From Pseudomonas parafulva (lineage in GTDB: Bacteria; Pseudomonadota; Gammaproteobacteria; Pseudomonadales; Pseudomonadaceae), in assembly GCF_000800255.1 (NCBI RefSeq), contig NZ_CP009747.1, positions 4,216,001-4,280,000 on the forward strand: a stretch of 64,000 bases of DNA, read 5' to 3'. The notes under the pieces were generated by a model, which saw only the letters and a program-made list of their open reading frames with translations, ran no database searches and was not told where the DNA came from. This document shows positions 54,527-64,000 of this stretch, one piece after another (position 1 is the stretch's first letter; each line of letters starts with the position of its first letter). The position numbers and the translations under genes are program-made.

Positions 54527-55423
54527 CTACTCAGCCGGCCCTTGCAACTCCTGGCGCAGCCACTGCGCCAGTTGCTCGGCGCGCCCATCTGCGGCGCGTC
54601 GAGGCACCCACAACGCCAGCGCCGCCGGTGTCGGGGAGAAGCCCCAAGGTGCTGCCAGGCGTCCAGCCCGCAAATCGTCCGCCACCAATGGTTGCGGGGC
54701 GATCGCCACCCCCAGTCCTGCCATTGCCGCTTCCAACAGATAGTACAAATGCTCGAACGCCTGACCGTAGGTCAGCGCGTCAGGGTCGAGCCCGTGGTGT
54801 GTGGCCCATGTCGGCCAAGCCTGGGGCCGAGAGGTGGTATGCAATAGCGCTTCGCCTAGCAATGCCGGCGCGGGTGCGTCGCACAACTGGGCGAATCTCG
54901 GAAAATGGGGACTGACCACCGGCCCGATACGCTCTTGCGCCAGCACATGCACCTGCATGTCGCTCGGCCACGGTGGTTCGGCGTACACCAGCAACGCGTC
55001 GAGTCCCGGACGCCGTGGATCGAGGTCGCCTTCCCCAGCCGACAGGTGCAGTCGCAGGTGCGGTAGGTCGGCCTGCAAACGCCCCAGACGCGGAATGAAC
55101 CAACGTGCCAGTAGACTGCCAGAACAGCCCAGCACGAAGGGCGCCTGGCTAGGATCGCGACTCAACTCGCTGCAGACGCCACGCAGCCGGTCGAATGCCT
55201 CCGCGCTGGCATCACGCAGGCGGATGCCGGCATCTGTGAGTTTGACGCCACGGCCGTCCTTGACGAACAAGGCCACCCCCAAATGCGCTTCGAGCCCCTT
55301 GATCTGGCGGCTCACCGCACCATGGGTGACATGCAGCTGTTCTGCCGCTTGGCTGACGCTATTCAGCCGAGCGGTGACCTCAAAGGCCCGCAGGGCATTG
55401 AGCGGTGGGAGATCTTGACCCAT
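54527..55423 (-). CDS. trpI: LysR-type activator of tryptophan synthase genes, TrpI
   Basis: The protein has 298 residues. An N-terminal winged helix ([24 protein letters not shown], about residues 20-43) precedes a periplasmic-binding-like effector domain. It is divergent from trpB with a 133-base shared region, the TrpI/trpBA arrangement of pseudomonads, in which indoleglycerol phosphate is the inducer. The ATG at 55423 ([14 protein letters not shown]) was chosen over an upstream in-frame start that would run through the trpB promoter. Confidence 0.9.
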   Translation of the reverse strand: MGQDLPPLNALRAFEVTARLNSVSQAAEQLHVTHGAVSRQIKGLEAHLGVALFVKDGRGVKLTDAGIRLRDASAEAFDRLRGVCSELSRDPSQAPFVLGCSGSLLARWFIPRLGRLQADLPHLRLHLSAGEGDLDPRRPGLDALLVYAEPPWPSDMQVHVLAQERIGPVVSPHFPRFAQLCDAPAPALLGEALLHTTSRPQAWPTWATHHGLDPDALTYGQAFEHLYYLLEAAMAGLGVAIAPQPLVADDLRAGRLAAPWGFSPTPAALALWVPRRAADGRAEQLAQWLRQELQGPAE

Positions 55424-55556
55424 GACGTGTGAGTTTTCCTGACGTGTTGCTGCAATCTTATCGGTTTTCAGCGCGACCAGGGCTGGGTAGAGTAAAGCCC
55501 ATCGACCGATGGCATGCCGCACGGTCCTCTCTTTTCGAATCCAGATGGAGCGCCCC

Positions 55557-56774
55557 ATGACCCAGCCCAAATACCGTCCCGGCCCCGACGCCAACGGCCT
55601 GTTCGGTTCGTTCGGCGGCCGCTACGTGGCCGAAACCCTGATGCCCCTGGTGCTGGACCTGGCCCGCGAATACGAAGCGGCCAAAGCGGACCCTGAATTC
55701 CTCGAGCAACTGGCGTATTTCCAGCGCGACTACATCGGTCGGCCCAACCCGCTGTACTTCGCCGAACGCCTGACCGAACACTGCGGCGGCGCGAAGATCT
55801 TCCTCAAGCGCGAAGAGCTCAACCACACGGGCGCGCACAAGGTGAACAACTGCATCGGCCAGGTCCTGCTGGCCAAGCGCATGGGCAAGAAGCGCCTGAT
55901 CGCCGAGACCGGCGCCGGCATGCACGGCGTGGCCACCGCCACCGTCGCTGCGCGCTTCGGCCTGCCCTGCGTGATCTACATGGGCGCCACCGACATCGAG
56001 CGTCAGCAGGCCAACGTGTTCCGCATGAAGCTGCTGGGCGCCGAGATCGTTCCGGTCACTGCCGGCACCGGCACCCTCAAGGACGCCATGAACGAGGCGC
56101 TGCGCGACTGGGTCACCAACGTCGATGACACGTTCTACCTGATCGGCACCGTCGCCGGCCCTCACCCGTATCCGGCGATGGTGCGTGACTTCCAGTCGAT
56201 CATCGGCAAGGAAACCCGCGCCCAGTTGCAAGAGAAGGAAGGTCGCCTGCCCGACAGCCTGGTCGCCTGCGTCGGCGGTGGTTCCAACGCCATGGGCCTG
56301 TTCCACGATTTCCTCGAAGATGACAGCGTGCAGATCATCGGCGTCGAAGCCGGCGGACATGGTGTGCACACCGACAAGCACGCAGCCAGCCTCAACGGCG
56401 GGGTACCGGGCGTGCTGCACGGCAACCGCACTTACCTGCTGCAGGATGCCGACGGCCAGATCACCGATGCCCACTCCATTTCCGCCGGCCTGGACTATCC
56501 CGGCATCGGCCCGGAGCACGCCTACCTGCACGAAGTGAAGCGCGTCGAGTACGTCAGCATCACCGACGACGAGGCCCTGGATGCCTTCCACGCCACCTGC
56601 CGCCTGGAAGGCATCATCCCGGCCCTGGAAAGCGCTCACGCCCTGGCCGAAGCGCTCAAGCGCGCGCCGAGCCTGCCCAAGGATCACTTGATGGTCGTGT
56701 GCCTGTCCGGCCGCGGCGACAAAGACATGCACACCGTGATGAATCACATGGCAGCCCAGGAGAAACAGGCATGA
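55557..56774 (+). CDS. trpB: Tryptophan synthase beta chain
   Basis: The protein has 405 residues. The PLP-binding Lys95 sits in [10 protein letters not shown], and the phosphate-binding loop is GGGSNAMG. It condenses indole with serine. GGAG lies 6 bases before the ATG at 55557, so an ATG four codons upstream (55545) is less likely. Its stop overlaps trpA (ATGA). TrpI is divergently encoded and probably activates it. Confidence 0.97.
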   Translation: MTQPKYRPGPDANGLFGSFGGRYVAETLMPLVLDLAREYEAAKADPEFLEQLAYFQRDYIGRPNPLYFAERLTEHCGGAKIFLKREELNHTGAHKVNNCIGQVLLAKRMGKKRLIAETGAGMHGVATATVAARFGLPCVIYMGATDIERQQANVFRMKLLGAEIVPVTAGTGTLKDAMNEALRDWVTNVDDTFYLIGTVAGPHPYPAMVRDFQSIIGKETRAQLQEKEGRLPDSLVACVGGGSNAMGLFHDFLEDDSVQIIGVEAGGHGVHTDKHAASLNGGVPGVLHGNRTYLLQDADGQITDAHSISAGLDYPGIGPEHAYLHEVKRVEYVSITDDEALDAFHATCRLEGIIPALESAHALAEALKRAPSLPKDHLMVVCLSGRGDKDMHTVMNHMAAQEKQA

Positions 56775-57580
56775 GCCGTCTTCAACAACGCTTCGCCGAG
56801 CTGAAGGCCGAAGGCCGCTCGGCACTGGTCACCTTCGTCACTGCAGGCGATCCGGGCTACGAAGCTTCGCTGGAAATCCTCAAGGGTTTGCCCGATGCCG
56901 GTGCCGACGTGATCGAACTGGGCATGCCGTTCACCGACCCCATGGCCGATGGCGTGGCCATCCAGCTCGCCACCCTGCGTGCGCTGGAAGCCGGCCAGAC
57001 CCTGGCGAAAACCCTGCAGATGGTTCGTGAATTCCGCGTTGGCAACCAGACCACGCCGATCGTGCTGATGGGCTACTACAACCCCATCCATCGCTATGGC
57101 GTGCAAGCCTTCGTCGCCCAGGCCCAGGAAGCCGGGGTCGATGGCCTGATCATCGTCGACCTGCCGCCGGAGCACGACGCCGAACTGGCCACCCCGGCCC
57201 AGGCTGCCGGCATCGACTTCATTCGCCTGACCACGCCGACTACCGACGATGCACGCCTGCCGCGTGTGCTGGAGCGCAGCTCCGGCTTCGTCTACTACGT
57301 GTCGGTGGCAGGTGTGACCGGTGCCGGCTCAGCCACCACCGAACACGTACAGGACGCCATCGCCCGCCTGCGTCGCCACACGGACCTGCCGATCAGCGTC
57401 GGCTTCGGCATCCGCACGCCGGAGCAGGCGGCGGCTATCGCCAGACTCTCCGATGGCGTAGTGGTGGGTTCGGCACTGGTCGACAAGATCGCCCAGGCAA
57501 AAACGCCCGGCCAGGCGGTCACCGATGTGCTGAGCCTGTGCTCGGCGCTGGCTGAGGGCGTACGCGGCGCTCGTCGCTGA
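56771..57580 (+). CDS. trpA: Tryptophan synthase alpha chain
   Basis: The protein has 269 residues of the TIM-barrel family. Catalytic Glu49 (ELGMPF) and Asp60 (DPMADG) are at canonical positions, and the phosphate-binding loop is [10 protein letters not shown]. It cleaves indoleglycerol phosphate to indole. It overlaps trpB by 4 bases, and a 19-bp inverted repeat follows 15 bases after the stop. Confidence 0.96.
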   Translation: MSRLQQRFAELKAEGRSALVTFVTAGDPGYEASLEILKGLPDAGADVIELGMPFTDPMADGVAIQLATLRALEAGQTLAKTLQMVREFRVGNQTTPIVLMGYYNPIHRYGVQAFVAQAQEAGVDGLIIVDLPPEHDAELATPAQAAGIDFIRLTTPTTDDARLPRVLERSSGFVYYVSVAGVTGAGSATTEHVQDAIARLRRHTDLPISVGFGIRTPEQAAAIARLSDGVVVGSALVDKIAQAKTPGQAVTDVLSLCSALAEGVRGARR

Positions 57581-57595
57581 TCTAGCGTTACGCTG

Positions 57596-57639
57596 ATCGT
57601 GGGTGAATCCGCTCTGCCAGGAGCGGATTCACCCACGAT
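57596..57639. repeat. 19-bp perfect inverted repeat after trpA (REP-like / terminator)
   Basis: Arms 57596-57614 and 57621-57639 are perfect inverted copies around TGCCAG. The core GTGGGTGAATCCGCTC resembles the GCGGGTGAACCCGCTC repeats of P. putida-type genomes. It overlaps the end of the convergent LysR transcript and could block both. Confidence 0.7.
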
Positions 57640-57643
57640 GAGG

Positions 57644-58546
57644 TCACAAACCGCCACGCTCCTGCTCCAGCCACTCCACGAACCGCCCGATCAATGCCCC
57701 GCGTCGCTTGCGCGGCGGCAGCACCACGTAATAGCCACGCGCCGAGCGCAAGCTGCCGTGCAGTGGCCGGCACAACAAGCCTTGCTCGACCAGCCCATCC
57801 ACCAGATGACGCCAACCGATGGCCACGCCCTGTCCGGCGATTGCTGCCTGGATCAACAAGGTGTAGTTGTCGAAACGCAGCTGCCCCGGCGGCGGCGGGC
57901 TGACCAGGCCAAGCCCGCGAAACACGCCGTTCCAGTCGAACCAGCGGCTCGTTTGCTCGCCGCGCAAGTGCAGCAGCGGTAGTCGTTGCAGGGCCTCGGC
58001 TGCCAGCGGCCGGTCTGGGGCCAGGGCAGGGCTGCACACCGGGAACACTTCCTCGTCGAACAACCAGCGGCTCTCGCCATGCTGAAAGCGGCCATCGCCG
58101 AACAGCACCGCGACGTCGATGTCCGGCCTGAGCATGGCCTGGCTGCGTTCACCGGTCACCAGGCTCACGTCCACCTGTGGATAAGCCTCACGAAAGCGTT
58201 GCAAGCGTGGCATCAGCCAGAACGCAGCGAAGGCGAAATCGGTGGCCACCTGCAGCACCTCGTGCTGAGTGCGCCCCGTGGCGTCAGCCACCCCCGCGTC
58301 CATCGCCTGCAATGCCCCGTGAACCTGCTCGAACAATGTCTGGCCCGCCTGGGTCAGCTCGATGCCGCGGTAAATGCGGTCGAACAAGCGCGTGGCCAGT
58401 TGCAGTTCCAGGCGCTTGATCTGCTGGCTCACTGCCGGCTGGGTAGTACCCAACTCCAGTGCTGCCGGTGTGAAGCCGCGTAGGCGCGCAGCGGCTTCGA
58501 AGACGCGCAAGCTCTCCAGCGACAGTCCCGCCAGGTGATCGAACAT
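57644..58546 (-). CDS. LysR-type regulator of choline-sulfate utilisation
   Basis: The protein has 300 residues. The helix-turn-helix region is GFTPAALELGTTQPAVSQQIKRLE (about residues 24-47), followed by an effector-binding domain. It is divergent from betC with a 109-base intergenic region, the usual arrangement of the regulator of choline sulfatase. The inducer (choline sulfate or choline) is inferred from context. Confidence 0.85.
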   Translation of the reverse strand: MFDHLAGLSLESLRVFEAAARLRGFTPAALELGTTQPAVSQQIKRLELQLATRLFDRIYRGIELTQAGQTLFEQVHGALQAMDAGVADATGRTQHEVLQVATDFAFAAFWLMPRLQRFREAYPQVDVSLVTGERSQAMLRPDIDVAVLFGDGRFQHGESRWLFDEEVFPVCSPALAPDRPLAAEALQRLPLLHLRGEQTSRWFDWNGVFRGLGLVSPPPPGQLRFDNYTLLIQAAIAGQGVAIGWRHLVDGLVEQGLLCRPLHGSLRSARGYYVVLPPRKRRGALIGRFVEWLEQERGGL

Positions 58547-58655
58547 AAGCTCAGCTAATCCCAGTCATTGCCCGGCCTGGGCTTTACCCACTCTTCCATG
58601 GATCCCACTCTTGAACGCAGAGATTACACATAACGTTCAACGATGGAAGGCCCCC

Positions 58656-60173
58656 ATGAAACGACCAAACATCCTCTTCATCATGGCCGATCAGATGGCC
58701 GCGCCGCTGCTGCCGATTCATGGCCCGTCCCCCATCAAAATGCCCCACTTGGCGCGCCTGGCCGAGCAGGCGGTGGTCTTCGATTCGGCCTACTGCAACA
58801 GCCCGCTGTGCGCGCCATCGCGTTTCACCCTGGTCAGCGGCCAGTTGCCCAGCCGCATCGGCGCCTACGACAACGCCGCCAATTTCCCCGCCGACGTGCC
58901 CACCTACGCCCACTACCTGCGCTCGCTGGGTTACCGCACGGCGCTGTCGGGCAAGATGCATTTCTGCGGTCCGGATCAACTGCATGGCTACGAAGAACGC
59001 CTGACCAGCGACATTTATCCGGCCGACTACGGCTGGGCGGTGAACTGGGATGCCCCCGACGAGCGCCCGAGCTGGTACCACAACATGTCCTCGGTGCTTC
59101 AGGCCGGACCTTGCGTGCGCACCAACCAGCTGGATTTCGACGAAGAAGTGGTGTTCAAGGCGCGGCAGTATCTCTACGACCACGTGCGCGAGGACGCCGA
59201 CCGTCCCTTCTGCCTGACCGTGTCGCTGACCCACCCGCACGATCCTTACACCATCCCCAAGGCGTACTGGGATCGCTACGAGGCTGTGGATATCCCGCTG
59301 CCCCGCGACAGCTACGCCCAGCACGAGCAGGATCCACACGCCCAACGGCTGCTCAAGGTCTATGACTTGTGGGACAAGCCGCTGCCTGTGGACAAGATCC
59401 GCGACGCGCGCCGCGCCTACTTCGGCGCCTGCAGCTATGTCGACGACAACATCGGCAAGCTGTTGCATACCTTGGAAGAGTGCGGTCTGGCCGATGACAC
59501 GATCATCGTGTTCTCCGGCGATCACGGCGACATGCTCGGCGAACGGGGCCTCTGGTACAAAATGCATTGGTTCGAAATGGCTGCGCGAGTGCCGCTGCTG
59601 GTGCACGCGCCTCAGCGCTTCGCCGCCGCACGGGTGAGCGCCAGCGTGTCCACCTGCGATCTGCTGCCAACGCTGGTGGAATTGGCCGGCGGCGCTGTGG
59701 ATAACCAACTGCACCTCGATGGCCGTTCGCTGCTCGGCCATCTGCAAGGGCAGGGCGGGCATGACGAGGTGATTGGCGAATACATGGCCGAAGGCACGGT
59801 CGGGCCGCTGATGATGATCCGTCGTGGCGCCTACAAGTTCGTGTACAGCGAAGACGACCCGTGTCTACTCTATGACCTGAGTCACGACCCGTACGAGCGG
59901 GAGAACCTCACCGGCAGCCCGGATCATCAGGCGCTGCTGCAGGCATTTGTCGATGAAGCCCATCAGCGCTGGGATATTCCCACCCTGCGCCAGCAGGTGC
60001 TGGCCAGTCAGCGCCGCCGCCGCCTGGTGGGCGAAGCACTGGCCATCGGCAAGCTGAACAGCTGGGACCACCAACCGGTGGTGGATGCCAGCCAACAGTA
60101 CATGCGCAACCACATCGATCTCGACGACCTCGAGCGCAAGGCACGTTATCCACAGCCCGCCCCCCTGGATTGA
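58656..60173 (+). CDS. betC: Choline-sulfatase
   Basis: The protein has 505 residues. The sulfatase signature CAPSR contains Cys52, which is converted to formylglycine, and metal-ligand residues lie in MADQ and FSGDHGDMLGE. It hydrolyses choline-O-sulfate to choline and sulfate in the cytoplasm. The ATG at 58656 (GGAAGG 5 bases upstream) is preferred to the upstream in-frame start. It is followed by the choline-binding protein gene with a short gap. Confidence 0.93.
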   Translation: MKRPNILFIMADQMAAPLLPIHGPSPIKMPHLARLAEQAVVFDSAYCNSPLCAPSRFTLVSGQLPSRIGAYDNAANFPADVPTYAHYLRSLGYRTALSGKMHFCGPDQLHGYEERLTSDIYPADYGWAVNWDAPDERPSWYHNMSSVLQAGPCVRTNQLDFDEEVVFKARQYLYDHVREDADRPFCLTVSLTHPHDPYTIPKAYWDRYEAVDIPLPRDSYAQHEQDPHAQRLLKVYDLWDKPLPVDKIRDARRAYFGACSYVDDNIGKLLHTLEECGLADDTIIVFSGDHGDMLGERGLWYKMHWFEMAARVPLLVHAPQRFAAARVSASVSTCDLLPTLVELAGGAVDNQLHLDGRSLLGHLQGQGGHDEVIGEYMAEGTVGPLMMIRRGAYKFVYSEDDPCLLYDLSHDPYERENLTGSPDHQALLQAFVDEAHQRWDIPTLRQQVLASQRRRRLVGEALAIGKLNSWDHQPVVDASQQYMRNHIDLDDLERKARYPQPAPLD

Positions 60174-60187
60174 GAAAAGAGGCCGCC

Positions 60188-61120
60188 ATGCAGATGTTCT
60201 CCACCGCCGTACTCGCCATGACCTTGAGCCTGAGCGCCTTGAGCGCCCAGGCCGCCGACGACGACAAGCAGTGCAGCACCGTGAAACTCGCCGACCCCGG
60301 CTGGAGCGATATCGCCTCCACCAACGCCATCGCCCGGCTGCTGTTCGAACCGCTGGGTTACCAGGTGAAGATCGAGACGCTCGCGGTGCCGATCATCTAC
60401 GGCGGCCTGAAGGACGGCAGCGTCGATGCATTTCTCGGCAACTGGATGCCGGCGCAACAGGGTTTCCATGACAAATTCGTCGCCAGCGGCCAAGTGAAAC
60501 AATGGTCGCGCAACCTGCAAGGCACCGAGTTCACCCTGGCCGTTCCGGATTACGTGTGGAATGCCGGCATCAAGGACTTCGCCGACCTCAACACGCACGC
60601 CGAGGCGTTCGGCAAGAAACTCTACGGCATTGGTGCAGGGGCCCCGGCCAACCTGTCGCTCAAGGACATCATCGAGCAGAACGCCTTCGACCTCGGGCAA
60701 TGGAAGCTGGTGGAGTCCAGTGAACAGGGCATGCTGTCGCAGGTCGATCGGGCGGTGAAGAACGACAAGTACATCGTGTTCCTGGGCTGGACGCCGCACC
60801 CGATGAACGTGAAGCTGAAGATGCGTTACCTCACCGGTGGCGAGAAATGGTTCGGTAGCACAGGCGAGGTATTCACCTTGGTGCGCAACGGTTATCCCCA
60901 AGCCTGCCCGAATGCAGCCAAGCTGTTGAGCAACCTGACCTTCACCCTCGACATGGAAAACGCGATCATGGCCGAGGTTGTGGATAAAAAGATCAGCTTC
61001 GATCAGGCTGCTCAGCAGTGGGTCAAAGCGCACCCTGAGGTGCTCGACGCATGGTTGGCCGGCGTCAGCGGCAAGGATGGCGGTACGGCGCTGGAGGCGG
61101 TGAAGGCCGCAATGCGCTAG
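60188..61120 (+). CDS. choX: Choline/betaine ABC transporter substrate-binding protein ChoX
   Basis: The protein has 310 residues. The signal peptide is cleaved at AQA/AD near residue 22, and the fold is OpuAC/ChoX type with aromatic box residues in FLGNWMPAQQ, DYVWNAG and FLGWTPHP. It binds choline or acetylcholine-like ligands in the periplasm. ATG 60188 follows AGAGG and lies 14 bases after betC. No permease or ATPase gene is adjacent; it must use a transporter encoded elsewhere. Confidence 0.9.
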   Translation: MQMFSTAVLAMTLSLSALSAQAADDDKQCSTVKLADPGWSDIASTNAIARLLFEPLGYQVKIETLAVPIIYGGLKDGSVDAFLGNWMPAQQGFHDKFVASGQVKQWSRNLQGTEFTLAVPDYVWNAGIKDFADLNTHAEAFGKKLYGIGAGAPANLSLKDIIEQNAFDLGQWKLVESSEQGMLSQVDRAVKNDKYIVFLGWTPHPMNVKLKMRYLTGGEKWFGSTGEVFTLVRNGYPQACPNAAKLLSNLTFTLDMENAIMAEVVDKKISFDQAAQQWVKAHPEVLDAWLAGVSGKDGGTALEAVKAAMR

Positions 61121-61168
61121 GGTCTGTTTCGTGTAAGGCCACTGAACCTTCGGAATTGTCGATATGCC

Positions 61169-62734
61169 ATGCGTCGCTTGAACCCCCTGCTGCCCTTTCT
61201 GGCCTGGCTGCCCCGCCTGAGCGGGCGTAGCCTGCGCCAGGATCTGCTGGTAGGGCTGAGCGGGGCGATTCTCGCCCTGCCGCAATCCATCGCCTACGCC
61301 CTGATCGCCGGGTTGCCCGCTGAATACGGGCTGTATGCGGCCATCGTGCCGGTGCTGGTCGCCTGCCTGTGGGGCTCCTCGTGGCATTTGATCTGTGGCC
61401 CCACCGCCGCGATCTCCATTGTGCTGTACGCCAGCGTCAGTCCACTGGCCATCGCCGGCAGCAGCGACTACGTCACCTTGATCCTGCTGCTGACGTTCCT
61501 CGGCGGCGTGTTCCAGCTCGTGCTGGGGCTGCTGCGGTTCGGCACGCTGGTGAACTTCGTCTCCCATTCCGTGGTGCTGGGTTTCACCCTCGGCGCCGCG
61601 GTGGTCATCGCGCTCGGCCAATTGCCCAACCTGCTGGGCATGCACCTGCCCAGCCAGGCTACCGCGCTGAAAACCGCGCAAGACCTGTTCGAGCACCTGC
61701 GCGAGGTGGACCTGCCCTCGCTGGCGCTGGGCCTGGCCACGCTGGCCATCGGGATCGCCCTCAAACTCTGGCGTCCGCGCTGGCCGGCGCTGTTGCTCAG
61801 CCTGGTGCTGGTCAGCCTGGTGGCCTGGACACTGCCCGGCTACTTCGGCCATGTGCCCCGCGTGCCGGCCTTCATCGGCCAACTACCGCCGCTCAGCCCG
61901 CTGCCGCTGCTGGACCTGGAGCTGATCCTGCGCCTGCTGCCCAGCGCCGTGGCGATCGGCATGCTCGGCCTGGTGACCAGCTTGTCCATTGCCCGCTCGC
62001 TGTCGGCGCGTTCGGAACAGTTGATCGATGCCGACCAGGAAATCCGCGCGCAAGGCTTGTCCAACATGGTCGGCGCGTTCTTTTCGGGGTACCTGTCGTC
62101 CGGCTCCTTCACCCGCTCGGGACTGAGCTTCGAGGCCGGCGCCCGCTCGCCGATGGCCGGGGTGTTCTCGGCCTTGTGGGTGGCGCTGTTCGCGGTGGTC
62201 GGCGCCGGGCTGATCGCCCATCTGCCCATTCCGGCGATGGCCGGCAGCATTCTGCTGATCTGCTGGGGACTGGTGGATCGCCGCGCCATCGCGGCGCTGT
62301 TCCGGGTCAGCCGGGCGGAATTCGCGGTCATGGCGCTGACCGCTGCGGCCACGCTGCTGCTGGAGTTGCAGACCGCAATCTATGCCGGGGTGCTGGCCTC
62401 GCTGTTCTTCTACCTCAAGCGCACCTCACGCCCGCGCATCCAGCACAGCCGCGAAGAGCAGACGGACGTGCTGCGGGTCGGCGGCTCGATCTTCTTCGGT
62501 GCGGCGCACTACCTGCAGGTGCGCTTGCAAGCCTGCCAGGGCCCGCAGGTGGTGATTGACGCGCGGCAGATCAACTTCATCGACTATTCCGGGGTGGACA
62601 TGCTGCACCGTGAAGCACGGCGGCTGCAGCGCAGCGGCGGCAGCCTGACCTTGCGCGGCGCCAGGCCTCAGGTGGAGGAAGAGTTGCAGAAGCTGGAGGG
62701 GGTGCAGGGGTGCCCCATTCTTTTCCAGGAATGA
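61169..62734 (+). CDS. SulP-family sulfate permease with STAS domain
   Basis: The protein has 521 residues. About 11 helices (ALPQSIAYALIAGLPAEYGLYAAIVP is split around residues 35-60) are followed by a C-terminal STAS domain from about 430 with VVIDARQINFIDYSGVDML. It probably transports sulfate. It follows choX by 48 bases on the same strand, so it may be part of the choline-sulfate unit and handle sulfate released by BetC. There is no clear ribosome site before 61169, so the start is less certain than the family. Confidence 0.85.
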   Translation: MRRLNPLLPFLAWLPRLSGRSLRQDLLVGLSGAILALPQSIAYALIAGLPAEYGLYAAIVPVLVACLWGSSWHLICGPTAAISIVLYASVSPLAIAGSSDYVTLILLLTFLGGVFQLVLGLLRFGTLVNFVSHSVVLGFTLGAAVVIALGQLPNLLGMHLPSQATALKTAQDLFEHLREVDLPSLALGLATLAIGIALKLWRPRWPALLLSLVLVSLVAWTLPGYFGHVPRVPAFIGQLPPLSPLPLLDLELILRLLPSAVAIGMLGLVTSLSIARSLSARSEQLIDADQEIRAQGLSNMVGAFFSGYLSSGSFTRSGLSFEAGARSPMAGVFSALWVALFAVVGAGLIAHLPIPAMAGSILLICWGLVDRRAIAALFRVSRAEFAVMALTAAATLLLELQTAIYAGVLASLFFYLKRTSRPRIQHSREEQTDVLRVGGSIFFGAAHYLQVRLQACQGPQVVIDARQINFIDYSGVDMLHREARRLQRSGGSLTLRGARPQVEEELQKLEGVQGCPILFQE

Positions 62735-62749
62735 ACCACCCCTGACAGG

Positions 62750-63574
62750 CTAGCCGCGCGCCAACTGTCGGCGCAGTTCGTCCAGCACCGGCCCGGTCTC
62801 GGGCCGAACGCCACGCCACACAAAGAACGCCTCGGCGGCCTGCTCGGCGAGCATCCCCAGCCCGTCCAGCACCTGCGCGGCGCCCAGGCGAGTGGCCCAC
62901 TGGCAGAAGGGCGTAGGCTCCTTGCCATACATCATGTCGTAGCACACCGTGCGCCCGGCCTCGACCAAGGTGTCGGCGATCGGCGGCAACTCACCGGCGA
63001 GGCTGGCCGAGGTGGCATTGATGATCACATCGACCGGCTCGTGCAACCAGGCGAAGCCGCTGGCCACCACCGGCCCCAACTCGTCGAATTCGTGGGCCAG
63101 TCGCTCGGCCTTTTCCACCGTGCGGTTGGCGATCACCAGTGATTGCGGTCGGTGGGCGAGGATCGGCTCCAGCACACCGCGCACCGCGCCCCCGGCACCG
63201 AGCACGAGCACGCGCTTGCCCGCGAGGCTGACGCCAGCATTGACCGTCAGATCGCGTACCAGGCCGGCACCGTCGGTGTTATCGCCCTGCAGGCTGCCGT
63301 CAGCCAGCTTGGTCAGGGTGTTCACGGCACCGGCGCGCTGCGCACGTGGGGTGAGGCTGTCGCACAGGCGATAGGCCTCTTCCTTGAAAGGGACGGTGAC
63401 GTTGGCGCCACTGCCCTGCTTGAAGAAGCCGCGAGCGCAGTCGCTGAAGTCGTCCAATGGCGCCAGCAGCGTGCGGTATTCCAGATCCTGGCCGGTCTGG
63501 TCGGCGAACAGCCGGTGGATCAGCGGCGACTTGCTGTGGCCGATGGGGTTGCCGAAAACGACGTACTGGTCCAT
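62750..63574 (-). CDS. aroE: Shikimate dehydrogenase
   Basis: The protein has 274 residues. The shikimate-site motif [10 protein letters not shown], catalytic Lys64 (VTVPFKE) and Asp101 (NTDGAG) are followed by the NADP-binding loop [11 protein letters not shown] and NRT. It reduces 3-dehydroshikimate in aromatic amino acid synthesis. The ATG at 63574 has GAGGAG upstream; the start seven codons earlier is less good. It lies 13 bases after hemF on the same strand. Confidence 0.95.
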   Translation of the reverse strand: MDQYVVFGNPIGHSKSPLIHRLFADQTGQDLEYRTLLAPLDDFSDCARGFFKQGSGANVTVPFKEEAYRLCDSLTPRAQRAGAVNTLTKLADGSLQGDNTDGAGLVRDLTVNAGVSLAGKRVLVLGAGGAVRGVLEPILAHRPQSLVIANRTVEKAERLAHEFDELGPVVASGFAWLHEPVDVIINATSASLAGELPPIADTLVEAGRTVCYDMMYGKEPTPFCQWATRLGAAQVLDGLGMLAEQAAEAFFVWRGVRPETGPVLDELRRQLARG

Positions 63575-63587
63575 GCACTCTCCTCGC

Positions 63588-64000
<413 letters not shown>

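Noticed and set aside
54512..54542. Repeated GCCGGCC blocks after the DUF883 gene
   Set aside because: Direct repeats of a self-complementary hexamer; no stable long stem and no T-tract, so not called as a terminator.

Overview
The window is a contiguous piece of ordinary, GC-rich, gene-dense Pseudomonas chromosome, most like the P. putida/P. fluorescens side of the genus. The gene order (hemF-aroE-SulP-choX-betC ... trpBA-trpI ... osmC ... prlC ... metNIQ-katE-zur/znu-thrB-polA-engB-cc4-dsbA ... kinB-algB) is the known Pseudomonas order near the origin, here read in reverse. I found no insertion sequence, prophage, CRISPR array, tRNA or rRNA, and no compositional island. About 66 protein genes are supported. 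The first (a CitMHS transporter) and the last (hemF) are cut by the window edges.

Layout. 1-10 kb: citrate-type transporter, TerC protein, Na/Pi-type transporter, membrane-anchored M16 peptidase homologue, DUF2914 protein, then a four-gene MCE lipid-transport operon (MlaE with a fused STAS-like domain, MlaF, MCE protein, PqiC-like lipoprotein). 10-13.5 kb: SpmA/SpmB-like membrane protein and gltP, with a long regulatory leader carrying an AauR-type site and a sigma-54 promoter. 13.5-23.4 kb: envelope-stress and signalling block. It holds an Ivy-like protein, DUF1328, a small membrane protein, a BON protein, algB-kinB, a CSS-EAL phosphodiesterase, an AmpDh2-like amidase and a GGDEF cyclase. 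23.5-30 kb: EEP nuclease/phosphatase, dsbA, cytochrome c4, engB, an ErsA/Spot42-like sRNA and polA. 30-40 kb: thrB, zinc uptake (znuA / zur-znuC-znuB), lipoprotein, catalase HPII and the methionine ABC importer. 40-44 kb: Sco protein, PA0104-like protein, SulP-carbonic anhydrase pair. The aa3 oxidase genes that normally lie here are absent. 44.6-54.5 kb: SOS-linked radical SAM protein, prlC-yheV, small stress and envelope proteins. 54.5-64 kb: trpI/trpBA, choline-sulfate catabolism (LysR, betC, choX), SulP, aroE, hemF.

The most interesting signals are regulatory. Two near-identical sigma-54 promoters with canonical -24/-12 spacing lie in front of the BON gene and of the small-membrane-protein/DUF1328/Ivy-like operon. 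Both are next to algB, which encodes a GAFTGA-containing sigma-54 activator. Together they suggest a compact KinB-AlgB-sigma54 envelope module, whose Ivy-like member lacks the usual lysozyme-inhibitory loop. Other signals are a perfect LexA box inside the terminator just upstream of a radical SAM gene with no Shine-Dalgarno, an AauR/sigma-54 arrangement upstream of gltP, AlgU-type promoters for osmC and the ErsA-like sRNA, and apparent loss of the cox cluster leaving sco behind.

All calls come from reading the sequence and from memory of these families; no database search was run.
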